NCBI GenBank assembly: GCA_023416895.1
Contig: JAEZGQ010000004.1
Coordinates: 1-12,724 of the forward strand
Direction: 5' to 3'
DNA: 12,724 nt
Origin: Bacillota bacterium
GTDB lineage: Bacteria > Bacillota > Clostridia > Christensenellales > CAG-138
How positions within the stretch are numbered: the stretch's first letter is position 1; each line of letters begins with the position of its first letter. Under the pieces are notes generated by a model, which was not told where the DNA came from, did not search any database, and worked only from the letters and a program-made list of their open reading frames with translations. Below are positions 6,247 through 12,724 of the stretch, in pieces. The position numbers were made by a program, and so were the translations under genes.

Positions 6247-6900
6247 TCAGCTCCTGCATTTTTTAACAAGCCATAGGAAGGCTCCCATAAAATCCATCCG
6301 CTCAGGATGCGTTTGTAGACCGAGAATGCGTCCGTTTTCATGCTCAATGGCCTCCACGACGCCTTCCGGGGACCAGGCCGTGGCCATAAGCCCTTTTCCC
6401 GTTTCTCTGACCGCCTGGTGGTGCGTGCTCCAAACCTCGGCAGTTTCGCCAAATAGGCTTCGCGCAAGCGTACCTTCCGCGGTTTTGATCGCATGCATCC
6501 CCTTGGAGCCGATTTGGTGCTCTTCCAAAAAGCCCGCCTCGTGAATATCGCGGTGCAACGTTCCTTTGAGCGCCACGTTGATGAGCTGATGCCCGCGGCA
6601 AATCCCAAGAATGGGTAGATTCTTTTGGAACGCTGCCTCAAAAAGCTTCATTTCAAACGCGTCGCGTTCAGGGGAGATACCGTCCACCACGCTTGAGTTT
6701 TCATAGCCGCCCAAGCTCCCGTCCACGTCCCCGCCGCCGCTAAGCACAAGCCCATCCAAAAGGGAAAGCGATTCGAACCCAAAGGGGAGGATCAAGGCTT
6801 CGCCGCCCGCGCGCTGTACAAAGGTGCAGTAGGTTTCGTAAAGCTTAAAATACCTGTCGTCCGAAAACGAGGGGCTGATTCCGATGAGTGGGCGTTTCAT
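6247..6900 (-). CDS. Class I glutamine amidotransferase-like hydrolase (peptidase C26 / PuuD family)
   Basis: A 217-residue class I glutamine-amidotransferase fold of the gamma-glutamyl-gamma-aminobutyrate hydrolase group. Visible are MKRPLIGISPS at the N-terminus (family PxIGIt pattern), LDGLVLSGGGDVD (48-60), the nucleophile motif GICRGHQ with Cys101, STHHQAV (158-164), and the His198/Glu200 pair in LQTHPE, giving a complete Cys-His-Glu triad. Family members cut gamma-glutamyl bonds, as in putrescine catabolism (PuuD) or folate polyglutamate trimming, but no polyamine genes are nearby, so the substrate is open. It is somewhat shorter than the roughly 250 residues of E. coli PuuD. Its ATG follows the stop of the CCA-enzyme gene with no spacer, and its GGAGG site lies inside that gene 10 nt upstream. 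The two are therefore co-transcribed and probably translationally linked. Confidence 0.88.
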   Translation of the reverse strand: MKRPLIGISPSFSDDRYFKLYETYCTFVQRAGGEALILPFGFESLSLLDGLVLSGGGDVDGSLGGYENSSVVDGISPERDAFEMKLFEAAFQKNLPILGICRGHQLINVALKGTLHRDIHEAGFLEEHQIGSKGMHAIKTAEGTLARSLFGETAEVWSTHHQAVRETGKGLMATAWSPEGVVEAIEHENGRILGLQTHPERMDFMGAFLWLVKKCRS

Positions 6901-8304
6901 TCAGTGCATTCCTCCGGCAAGTTTTTTTAAGGTTTCTTTTTTGTTGTCTTTGGGATAACGTACGCAGTGTTCGTAAAGCTTTTGCTTGATTTGCCCCACG
7001 CGGGGGGAGGGGGGAAGGTTCAGCCATTCCATGATCTCTTTTCCGGTGCAAGCAAGGTCGTCGTAGCTTTGCGGCACCTTGTCGCGCTCCATACGGGAAA
7101 GGATGCCTTTCCATTTTTCGGCGGTCTTAATCGGCCCTATAAGCACGCCAGAGCCATGTACATCCGCCTCTCGCAGCGATATGAGCTTATATGCGTTTTC
7201 TCTACCGATTTCGGAGAACTTCAGCCTGAGCTTAAACTCCCGCGCGTCACCGTTGAGATCATACATATGGTTCTTTACGAGCGTACACACCTCGTCTATG
7301 ACGGCGTTCGGAAAACGGAGCCTTGTCAGAATTTCCCGGGAAATTATTTCGCTCCCAAGCTCATGCGCGTGCATGTTGCCCTGCTTTCGCCATGCCTCGG
7401 GCTTCCCAGTGTCGTGAAGAAGACCTGCGAGCCGAAGCGTAAGGGATGCGGGCGCGCACGCACACGCGTGAAAGCTGTGGTCGAGCACGTCGTAGCGGTG
7501 GTGCGAGGTTTTTTGCTCTACACCCCGCGCAGCCATAAGCTCCGGCAAAATTACCGCAAGCGCGCCGATCTCTTCAAGCGTTTGAAGCGCGCGAAGGACG
7601 GGGCTTTTGCTTGCCGCTGCGTCGTTTATAGGGTCATACCGGTAAGTGCCGTAGCGCTCGTCGCACAGAAGGATTTTTTTAAGCTCGTCACGCACGCGTT
7701 CAGGCGAAATGTCCTTTAAGCCCGATACGTTTTCCTTGGCTGCGCGAAGCGTATTTTCCTCAATGGAAAACCCAAGCTCTCCGGCAAAGCGTACCATGCG
7801 CAAAATGCGAAGCCCATCGTCTCGCAAAATCAAAGAAGGATCGGCACTCGTAGCGCGAATCACGCGGTTTTCTAAATCCGCAAGCCCGCCCGTAGGGTCG
7901 ATGAGCGCCTGCTCGGAAATATCGTAGTAAAGTGCGTTTACCGTAAAGTCCCGCCGGAATGCGTCCTCCTGCGGTGTTTTTGAAAACATCACCGCTTCTG
8001 GCTTGTGTGCGCCGCCCTCCCCGTACCGGTCCGCGCGGAAGGTGGTATGCTCAAAGCTTTCGCCATCCACATGAAGCTCGAGCGTGCCGTAGGCAAGCCC
8101 TTTTGGGATTTGTACAATCCCTTCGCGCGCGCAAAGCTCCATCAGGCGCTGTGGCTCCATGGCGCTGCAAATGTCCGTATCGCTCACGGGGTAGTGAAGA
8201 AGCGGGTTTCGCACCATGCCGCCCACCGCGTAAAGCCGAAAGCCCTCCTTCAAAAAGAGGGCAGAAAGTCGTTGTAAAGCTTCTGTTATGAAAACATTCG
8301 GCAT
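6901..8304 (-). CDS. cca: CCA tRNA nucleotidyltransferase with HD domain
   Basis: A 467-residue class II nucleotidyltransferase that adds or repairs the 3' CCA end of tRNAs. Motifs in order (from ATG 8304): LYAVGGMVRN (24-33), the metal-binding Asp pair in SDTDIC (Asp42, Asp44), RRDFTVNALYYD (117-128), DPTGGLADLENRVIRA (136-151), RDDGLRILRMVRFAGELGF (161-179), and ERVRDEL (202-208). An HD domain has H276 and LLHDTGKP (295-302, His297/Asp298). The HD domain suggests extra phosphohydrolase activity, as in other bacterial CCA enzymes. Whether it adds CCA alone or shares the job with a second enzyme cannot be seen here. A TTG at 8343 would add 13 residues but lies in an inverted repeat; the ATG at 8304 matches the usual family start. 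Its ribosome site (GGAAG) is weak and close. It probably belongs to the gyrB-gyrA transcription unit. Confidence 0.92.
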   Translation of the reverse strand: MPNVFITEALQRLSALFLKEGFRLYAVGGMVRNPLLHYPVSDTDICSAMEPQRLMELCAREGIVQIPKGLAYGTLELHVDGESFEHTTFRADRYGEGGAHKPEAVMFSKTPQEDAFRRDFTVNALYYDISEQALIDPTGGLADLENRVIRATSADPSLILRDDGLRILRMVRFAGELGFSIEENTLRAAKENVSGLKDISPERVRDELKKILLCDERYGTYRYDPINDAAASKSPVLRALQTLEEIGALAVILPELMAARGVEQKTSHHRYDVLDHSFHACACAPASLTLRLAGLLHDTGKPEAWRKQGNMHAHELGSEIISREILTRLRFPNAVIDEVCTLVKNHMYDLNGDAREFKLRLKFSEIGRENAYKLISLREADVHGSGVLIGPIKTAEKWKGILSRMERDKVPQSYDDLACTGKEIMEWLNLPPSPRVGQIKQKLYEHCVRYPKDNKKETLKKLAGGMH

Positions 8305-8314
8305 GATCTTCCGT

Positions 8315-8340
8315 GTTCTTTTCTTGATCGAGAAAAGAAC
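8315..8340. repeat. Perfect inverted repeat just upstream of cca
   Basis: GTTCTTTTCT (8315-8324) and AGAAAAGAAC (8331-8340) form a 10-bp AT-rich palindrome with loop TGATCG. It ends 10 bp before the cca ATG, so in the mRNA the hairpin would stand next to the weak ribosome site. No T-run follows on the minus strand, so it is not a standard terminator. Confidence 0.8.
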
Positions 8341-8372
8341 CAAAACAATGTTAGGGGATTTTTTCTGACAAG

Positions 8373-8386
8373 TTCGCTGCGGCGAA
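8373..8386. repeat. Small GC hairpin in the gyrA-cca gap
   Basis: TTCGC-TGCG-GCGAA is a 5-bp stem with a 4-nt loop, the middle of three palindromes in this gap. On the minus strand it is followed after 9 nt by a run of six A residues and then CCCC. It has no role I can name. Confidence 0.55.
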
Positions 8387-8394
8387 ATGCTTAT

Positions 8395-8438
8395 GGAAAG
8401 TCCTCGTAGGCGGCATACGCCGCCTGCGAGGACTTTTC
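8395..8438. terminator. Strong hairpin after gyrA, with its U-rich tail on the plus strand
   Basis: AAAGTCCTCG (8397-8406) pairs with 8427-8436, and AGGCGGC (8408-8414) with 8419-8425, around a 4-nt loop. The single odd position is U-G in plus-strand RNA (pairable) but A-C in minus-strand RNA. The T-rich tail TTTTCTTTTT also lies on the plus-strand side. It starts directly after the gyrA stop and could attenuate gyrA read-through into cca, but as a canonical terminator it faces the opposite way. Confidence 0.6.
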
Positions 8439-8441
8439 TTT

Positions 8442-10946
8442 TTATTCCTGTTCGCCGCTTACGGTTTCGCCGGCACCGTCGTTTGCACCTTCCTCGCCGG
8501 CTGCGTCATCCTCTTCCTGTGCGCTTGGCACGAGGGTTACGCCCACAACGCGGGTGCCTTCGTCCACGCGCATCAGCTTAACGCCCTGCGTGTTGCGTCC
8601 GAATATGCTCACGTCGTTTACGCCCATGCGGATGGCCGTGCCATCGTCGCGGATGAGCATCATGTCCTCGTCGCCGTCGGTCATTTTCAGGCAAACAAGC
8701 TCACCGGTGCGCTCCGTCACCTTTACGGTGATAACGCCCTTGCCGTTTCTTCCCTGCAAGGGGTATTCCTCCACATCCGTGCGCTTGCCAAGGCCGCGCT
8801 CGGTCACGCAAAGCACCGTAGCACCCTTAATCACCTTTTCAACGTCCACAACCTTGTCGTTTTCATCGAGCGCAATGCTCTTCACGCCTGCCGCCGTACG
8901 GCCCGTGGGACGGATTTCGTCTTCATGGAAGCGGATGCACTGGCCCTGCCGCGTGCCCACAAGGAACTCGTCGTTTCCGTCGGAAAGAAGCACGTCAATC
9001 ACCTCGTCGCCTTCGTTGAGGCCCTGCGCGATGATGCCGCCCTTGCGGATGTTTTCAAACTCGCTCATGGGCGTTTTTTTAATAAGCCCGTCGCGCGTAG
9101 CAAGCACGAGGTATTCGGCTTCCGTTTCTTTGGTAACGCGAAGCACCGTGGTTACCTTTTCGCCCTCCTGAAGCTGCAAAACGTTGACGATGGGCGTACC
9201 CTTTGCGGTGCGGCTCGCCTCGGGGATGGTGTAGCACTTCACGCGGAACGCTCTTCCTTTGTTGGTAAAGAACATGATCTGGTCGTGCGTGTTGGCCACG
9301 AAAATGTCTTTTACAAAGTCCTCCTCGCGCGTGGTCTGCGCCATAATGCCGCGCCCGCCGCGCCGCTGCGCACGGTACGTATCCATCGCCATGCGTTTGA
9401 TGTAGCCAAACTGCGTAAGCGTAACGACCATATCCTCGGGCTGGATGATATCGTCAAGGTCGATGTCGTCGCTTGCGGGTTCAATGCCCGTGCGGCGCCC
9501 GTCCGCAAATTTGCGGCGAACCTCAAGCACCTCTTCGCGCAAAATACCGAAAAGCAGCTTTTCGTCCGCAAGGATGCTTTCGTAATACGCAACGGTTTTT
9601 AGAAGCTCGTTGTATTCTTCAATAAGTTTGTCGCGCTCGAGGCCCGTAAGGCGCTGCAAGCGCATGTCGAGGATGGCTTGCGACTGCTTGTCGCTTAGCC
9701 CGAAGCGCTCCGCCAAACGCTGCTTGGCGACCGGCGCAGAGGGAGAGGTTTTGATAAGCTCCACGACCTCGTCGATGTTGTCGAGCGCGATGCGAAGCCC
9801 TTCTAAAATGTGCAGGCGCTCTTTGGCACGCTCAAGGTCGTACTGCGTGCGCCTTGTTACCACCTGCTCCTGAAAGCGCATGTAGTGGTAGAGCATTTCG
9901 CGAAGCGACAGCACCTTCGGTTCGCCGTCAACAAGCGCAAGCAGGATGATACCGAAGGTATCCTGCATAGAGGTATGCTTGTAAAGCTGGTTCAAAATGA
10001 TGTTGGCGTTCACATCTTTTTTGAGTTCAATCACGATGCGCATGCCCTTGCGGTCGGTTTCGTCGCGCAAATCGGAAATGCCCTCCACGCGCTTGTCGTG
10101 CACAAGCTCGGCGATCTTTTCCACAAGCCGCGCCTTGTTCACCTGGTAGGGGATTTCCGTTACGATGATGCGGGACTTGCCGTTTGCCATCGGCTCGATT
10201 TCCGCGCGTGCGCGCACCACCACGCGGCCTCGGCCTGTGCGGTACGCTTGACGGATGCCCGCCGTGCCCATAATAAGTCCGCCGGTCGGAAAATCAGGTC
10301 CCGGAATGTAGGCCATCAGTTCTTCGGTCGTGATTTCGGGGTTGTCGAGCATGGCGACGTAAGCGTCGATTACCTCTCCCATGTTGTGCGGGGGAATGTT
10401 GGTCGCCATGCCCACCGCGATGCCGCCCGAGCCGTTGACTAGAAGGTTCGGGTAGCGCGAGGGCATAACTGTGGGCTGCATGAGCGTTTCATCGAAGTTG
10501 GGCATGAAGTCCACAGTGTTTTTATCGAGGTCGCGAAGCATATCCGTGGCGAGTTTAGAAAGCCGCGCCTCGGTATAACGCATGGCTGCCGCCGGATCGC
10601 CGTCGATGCTACCGTAGTTACCCTGACCCTCCACGAGCTGGTAGCGGATGCTAAAGTCCTGCGCGAGGCGCACCATTGCATCGTACACGGAAGAGTCGCC
10701 GTGCGGGTGGTATTTACCGAGCACGTCGCCAACGATACGAGCCGATTTGTGAAACGGCTTGTCGGACGTGAAGCCCTGCTCATCCATTGAATATAGAATG
10801 CGCCTGTGCACAGGCTTCAAACCGTCGCGCACATCGGGCAGCGCACGGTTGATGATAACCGCCATCGCGTAGGAAATGAAGGATTTCTTCATTTCCGTTT
10901 CAAGGTCAAGCGGCAGTATTTTTTCGTTTGCGGTAAAGTCGCTCAT
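8442..10946 (-). CDS. gyrA: DNA gyrase subunit A
   Basis: This 834-residue subunit A of DNA gyrase is the breakage-reunion subunit of the A2B2 enzyme that introduces negative supercoils. The N-terminal domain opens with SYAMAVIINRALPDVRDGLK (25-44). The catalytic Tyr124 sits in AAMRYTEAR, and the quinolone region reads HPHGDSSVYD with Ser85 and Asp89, the unmutated residues. A coiled-coil tower (about 360-480) precedes the C-terminal beta-pinwheel, which begins with the GyrA box QRRGGRG (527-533); this separates it from ParC. The last 25 residues are acidic and probably disordered. It starts 21 bp after the gyrB stop. The ribosome site is weak (AGG about 13 nt before the ATG), so translation may depend on coupling to gyrB. 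Length is normal for Firmicutes. Confidence 0.98.
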   Translation of the reverse strand: MSDFTANEKILPLDLETEMKKSFISYAMAVIINRALPDVRDGLKPVHRRILYSMDEQGFTSDKPFHKSARIVGDVLGKYHPHGDSSVYDAMVRLAQDFSIRYQLVEGQGNYGSIDGDPAAAMRYTEARLSKLATDMLRDLDKNTVDFMPNFDETLMQPTVMPSRYPNLLVNGSGGIAVGMATNIPPHNMGEVIDAYVAMLDNPEITTEELMAYIPGPDFPTGGLIMGTAGIRQAYRTGRGRVVVRARAEIEPMANGKSRIIVTEIPYQVNKARLVEKIAELVHDKRVEGISDLRDETDRKGMRIVIELKKDVNANIILNQLYKHTSMQDTFGIILLALVDGEPKVLSLREMLYHYMRFQEQVVTRRTQYDLERAKERLHILEGLRIALDNIDEVVELIKTSPSAPVAKQRLAERFGLSDKQSQAILDMRLQRLTGLERDKLIEEYNELLKTVAYYESILADEKLLFGILREEVLEVRRKFADGRRTGIEPASDDIDLDDIIQPEDMVVTLTQFGYIKRMAMDTYRAQRRGGRGIMAQTTREEDFVKDIFVANTHDQIMFFTNKGRAFRVKCYTIPEASRTAKGTPIVNVLQLQEGEKVTTVLRVTKETEAEYLVLATRDGLIKKTPMSEFENIRKGGIIAQGLNEGDEVIDVLLSDGNDEFLVGTRQGQCIRFHEDEIRPTGRTAAGVKSIALDENDKVVDVEKVIKGATVLCVTERGLGKRTDVEEYPLQGRNGKGVITVKVTERTGELVCLKMTDGDEDMMLIRDDGTAIRMGVNDVSIFGRNTQGVKLMRVDEGTRVVGVTLVPSAQEEDDAAGEEGANDGAGETVSGEQE

Positions 10947-10967
10947 TGTATGATTACCTGCTTCCCT

Positions 10968-12724
10968 TTATACATCCAAGTCCACAACCAGCTTGCTGTT
11001 TTGCTCGATAAACTCGCGGCGCGGTTCCACCTTGTCGCCCATGAGAATGGTAAAAATCTCGTCGGCGCGCATGGCGTCCTCAAGCTTCACCTGAAGCATA
11101 ATGCGGCGTTCCGGATCCATGGTGGTTTCCCAAAGCTGCTCGGGGTTCATTTCGCCAAGGCCTTTGTATCGGTTGATTGCGGGCTTCGGGTCGCGGCCGA
11201 TCTCCGTGAGAATTTTTTCAAGCTCCTCGTCGCTGTAAGCGTACCAAATGTTTTTGCCGCGTGCCACTTTATAAAGCGGCGGCTGCGCAATGTACACATA
11301 GCCCTTTTCGATAAGCGGACGCATGTGGCGGTAGAAGAAGGTAAGCATCAACGTGCGGATGTGGCTACCGTCAACGTCCGCGTCCGTCATACATACAATT
11401 TTGTGGTAGCGAAGCTTGGTTTCGTCGAAATCGTCGTCCATACCGGCGCCAAATGCAGTGATCATGGCACGGATTTCGTTGTTGGCAAGGATTTTATCGA
11501 GCCTTGTTTTTTCCACGTTGAGGATTTTTCCGCGAAGCGGCAAAATCGCCTGAAACGCGGGGTTTCTACCCTGCTTGGCGCTGCCGCCGGCGCTGTCGCC
11601 CTCAACGAGGTAAATCTCGCACTTTTTCGGGTCTTTCTCGCTGCAATCGGCAAGCTTGCCGGGAAGGGCGGTGGAATCGAGCGCGGTTTTGCGGCGCGTA
11701 AGCTCGCGCGCCTTTCTCGCGGCCTCGCGCGCGCGCGAAGCGGTAAGGCATTTATCCACAATCTGTTTCCCGACGGACGGGTTTTCCTCAAGGTAGGTGG
11801 TAAGCCCCTCGTCAACAGCTTTATCCACAACGTTTCTTACATAGGCGTTGCCGAGCTTGGTTTTGGTTTGTCCTTCAAACTGCGGCTCCATCAGCTTTAT
11901 ACTGATGATGGCGGTAAGGCCCTCGCGCACATCCTCGCCCGAAAGGTTCGGGTCGCTGTCGCGCAGCATTTTATACTTGCGCGCGTAGTCGTTCACAACG
12001 CGCGTGAGCGCCGTACGGAAGCCCACAAGGTGGCTGCCGCCTTCGGCAGTATTGATGTTGTTGGCGTAGGTAAACACGTTTTCGTTGTAATCGTCGTTGT
12101 ACTGCATGGAAATTTCCACCGATGCGACCTCGTTTTTCTCGGGGTCGTTGCGCGAGGCCTCGATGTAGATCGGCTCGGGATGCAGCACTACCTTGTTTTT
12201 GTTGAGATTTTTGACGAACGAGTTGATGCCGCCCTCGTAGCAGAAGGATTTTTTCAGCACAGGCTCCACGCGCTCGTCCGTAACGGTAATGGTGATGCCC
12301 CTGTTCAAATACGCAAGCTCACGCATGCGCGTGGCCATGGTGTCGAAGTTGTAGTTGACCTCGTCAAACACCTCGTCGTCGGCAAGGTAGGTCATGCGCG
12401 TGCCGCTTTCGCCATCTTCGCCGTCCTGATATGTGCCTGCTACATATACGTCGCGTACGGGCTTGCCGTACTCGTATTCCTGCCGGTAAATTTTCCCGTC
12501 GCGCCGCACCTCGGCAATGAGCCATTTGGAAAGCGCGTTTACAACGCTAAGTCCCACGCCGTGAAGGCCGCCGGATACCTTATAGCCGCTGCCGCCGAAC
12601 TTGCCGCCCGCGTGCAGCACCGTAAGCGCCACCTCGAGTGCGCTCTTTTCCATTTTTTCATGGTAGTCCACGGGAATGCCGCGGCCATTGTCGCACTCGG
12701 TCAGCGAATTGTCGGGGTGAATGA
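10968..12724 (-). CDS. gyrB: DNA gyrase subunit B, 5' end outside the window
   Basis: The 3' part, 584 codons, of the ATPase subunit of DNA gyrase. The frame stays open to the window edge and shows DNGRGIPVD at its start (the Mg-ATP region around E. coli Asp73), so about 55-60 N-terminal residues are missing. Next come VLHAGGKFGGSGYKVSGG and GLHGVGLSVVNALS (ATP-binding loop) and QTKTKLGN with the transducer Lys. The TOPRIM domain follows with EGDSAGGSAKQGRN, PLRGKILNVEK and DADVDGSHI, then NRYKGLGEMN and the ending LVVDLDV. The roughly 165-residue insertion of the E. coli type is absent, as is usual in Gram-positives. A GTG at 12669-12671 within the DNGRGIPV motif is an internal Val codon, not the start. 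Co-transcribed with gyrA, 21 bp downstream. Confidence 0.98.
   Translation of the reverse strand, partial: IHPDNSLTECDNGRGIPVDYHEKMEKSALEVALTVLHAGGKFGGSGYKVSGGLHGVGLSVVNALSKWLIAEVRRDGKIYRQEYEYGKPVRDVYVAGTYQDGEDGESGTRMTYLADDEVFDEVNYNFDTMATRMRELAYLNRGITITVTDERVEPVLKKSFCYEGGINSFVKNLNKNKVVLHPEPIYIEASRNDPEKNEVASVEISMQYNDDYNENVFTYANNINTAEGGSHLVGFRTALTRVVNDYARKYKMLRDSDPNLSGEDVREGLTAIISIKLMEPQFEGQTKTKLGNAYVRNVVDKAVDEGLTTYLEENPSVGKQIVDKCLTASRAREAARKARELTRRKTALDSTALPGKLADCSEKDPKKCEIYLVEGDSAGGSAKQGRNPAFQAILPLRGKILNVEKTRLDKILANNEIRAMITAFGAGMDDDFDETKLRYHKIVCMTDADVDGSHIRTLMLTFFYRHMRPLIEKGYVYIAQPPLYKVARGKNIWYAYSDEELEKILTEIGRDPKPAINRYKGLGEMNPEQLWETTMDPERRIMLQVKLEDAMRADEIFTILMGDKVEPRREFIEQNSKLVVDLDV

Noticed and set aside
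6156..6641. Minus-strand frame of 161 codons overlapping the C26 hydrolase
   Set aside because: It lies in another frame of a gene with a complete catalytic triad, has a basic, low-complexity composition, and resembles no family.
8344..8441. Separate promoter for cca
   Set aside because: TTGTCA is present on the minus strand but no -10-like hexamer lies at 16-18 bp from it.
10000..10800. Quinolone-resistance mutation in gyrA
   Set aside because: Ser85 and Asp89 at the key positions are the susceptible-type residues, and the catalytic Tyr region is intact.
12669..12671. GTG as the start of gyrB
   Set aside because: It is the Val of the conserved DNGRGIPV motif; the frame continues open to the window edge with gyrB sequence.

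Overview
The window looks like a chromosomal segment from a moderately GC-rich Firmicute, most likely an uncultured Clostridia-class (gut-type) bacterium. The reasons are the gyrB-gyrA order, a short Gram-positive-type GyrB, strong AGGAGG-type ribosome binding sites, a DUF2164 protein, and a CotH/VTC/DUF4956 cluster of the kind I associate with clostridia. The genus is not decidable by eye. All eight genes lie on the minus strand, so the transcriptional order runs from the right end to the left. I see no tRNA, rRNA, insertion sequence, prophage or CRISPR array, and no gap above 300 bases without a gene.

Right part (about 12724 to 6247): the 3' portion of gyrB (its first ~55-60 codons lie outside the window), then gyrA, then a 138-bp intergenic stretch carrying three consecutive palindromes. 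Next come a CCA-adding tRNA nucleotidyltransferase with an HD domain and, directly abutting it, a class I glutamine amidotransferase-like hydrolase of peptidase family C26.

Middle part (about 6120 to 4650): two short single-gene units. One is an alpha/beta hydrolase with its own promoter, a GTG start and an excellent terminator. The other is a 79-residue DUF2164 protein whose promoter has a dyad over the -10 box.

Left part (4556 to 1): a clear operon with a near-consensus promoter (TTGCCA-17 bp-TAGAAT). It encodes a 1001-residue secreted CotH-family atypical kinase with three lamin-tail repeats, a VTC-fold polyphosphate polymerase-like protein that overlaps it by 4 bp, and a DUF4956 membrane protein, and it ends in a 15-bp terminator hairpin. 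This cluster is the most interesting content. It suggests a system in which a soluble polyphosphate-polymerase domain, an uncharacterised membrane protein and an extracytoplasmic kinase work together at the envelope. The family assignments are firm. The joint function is inference.
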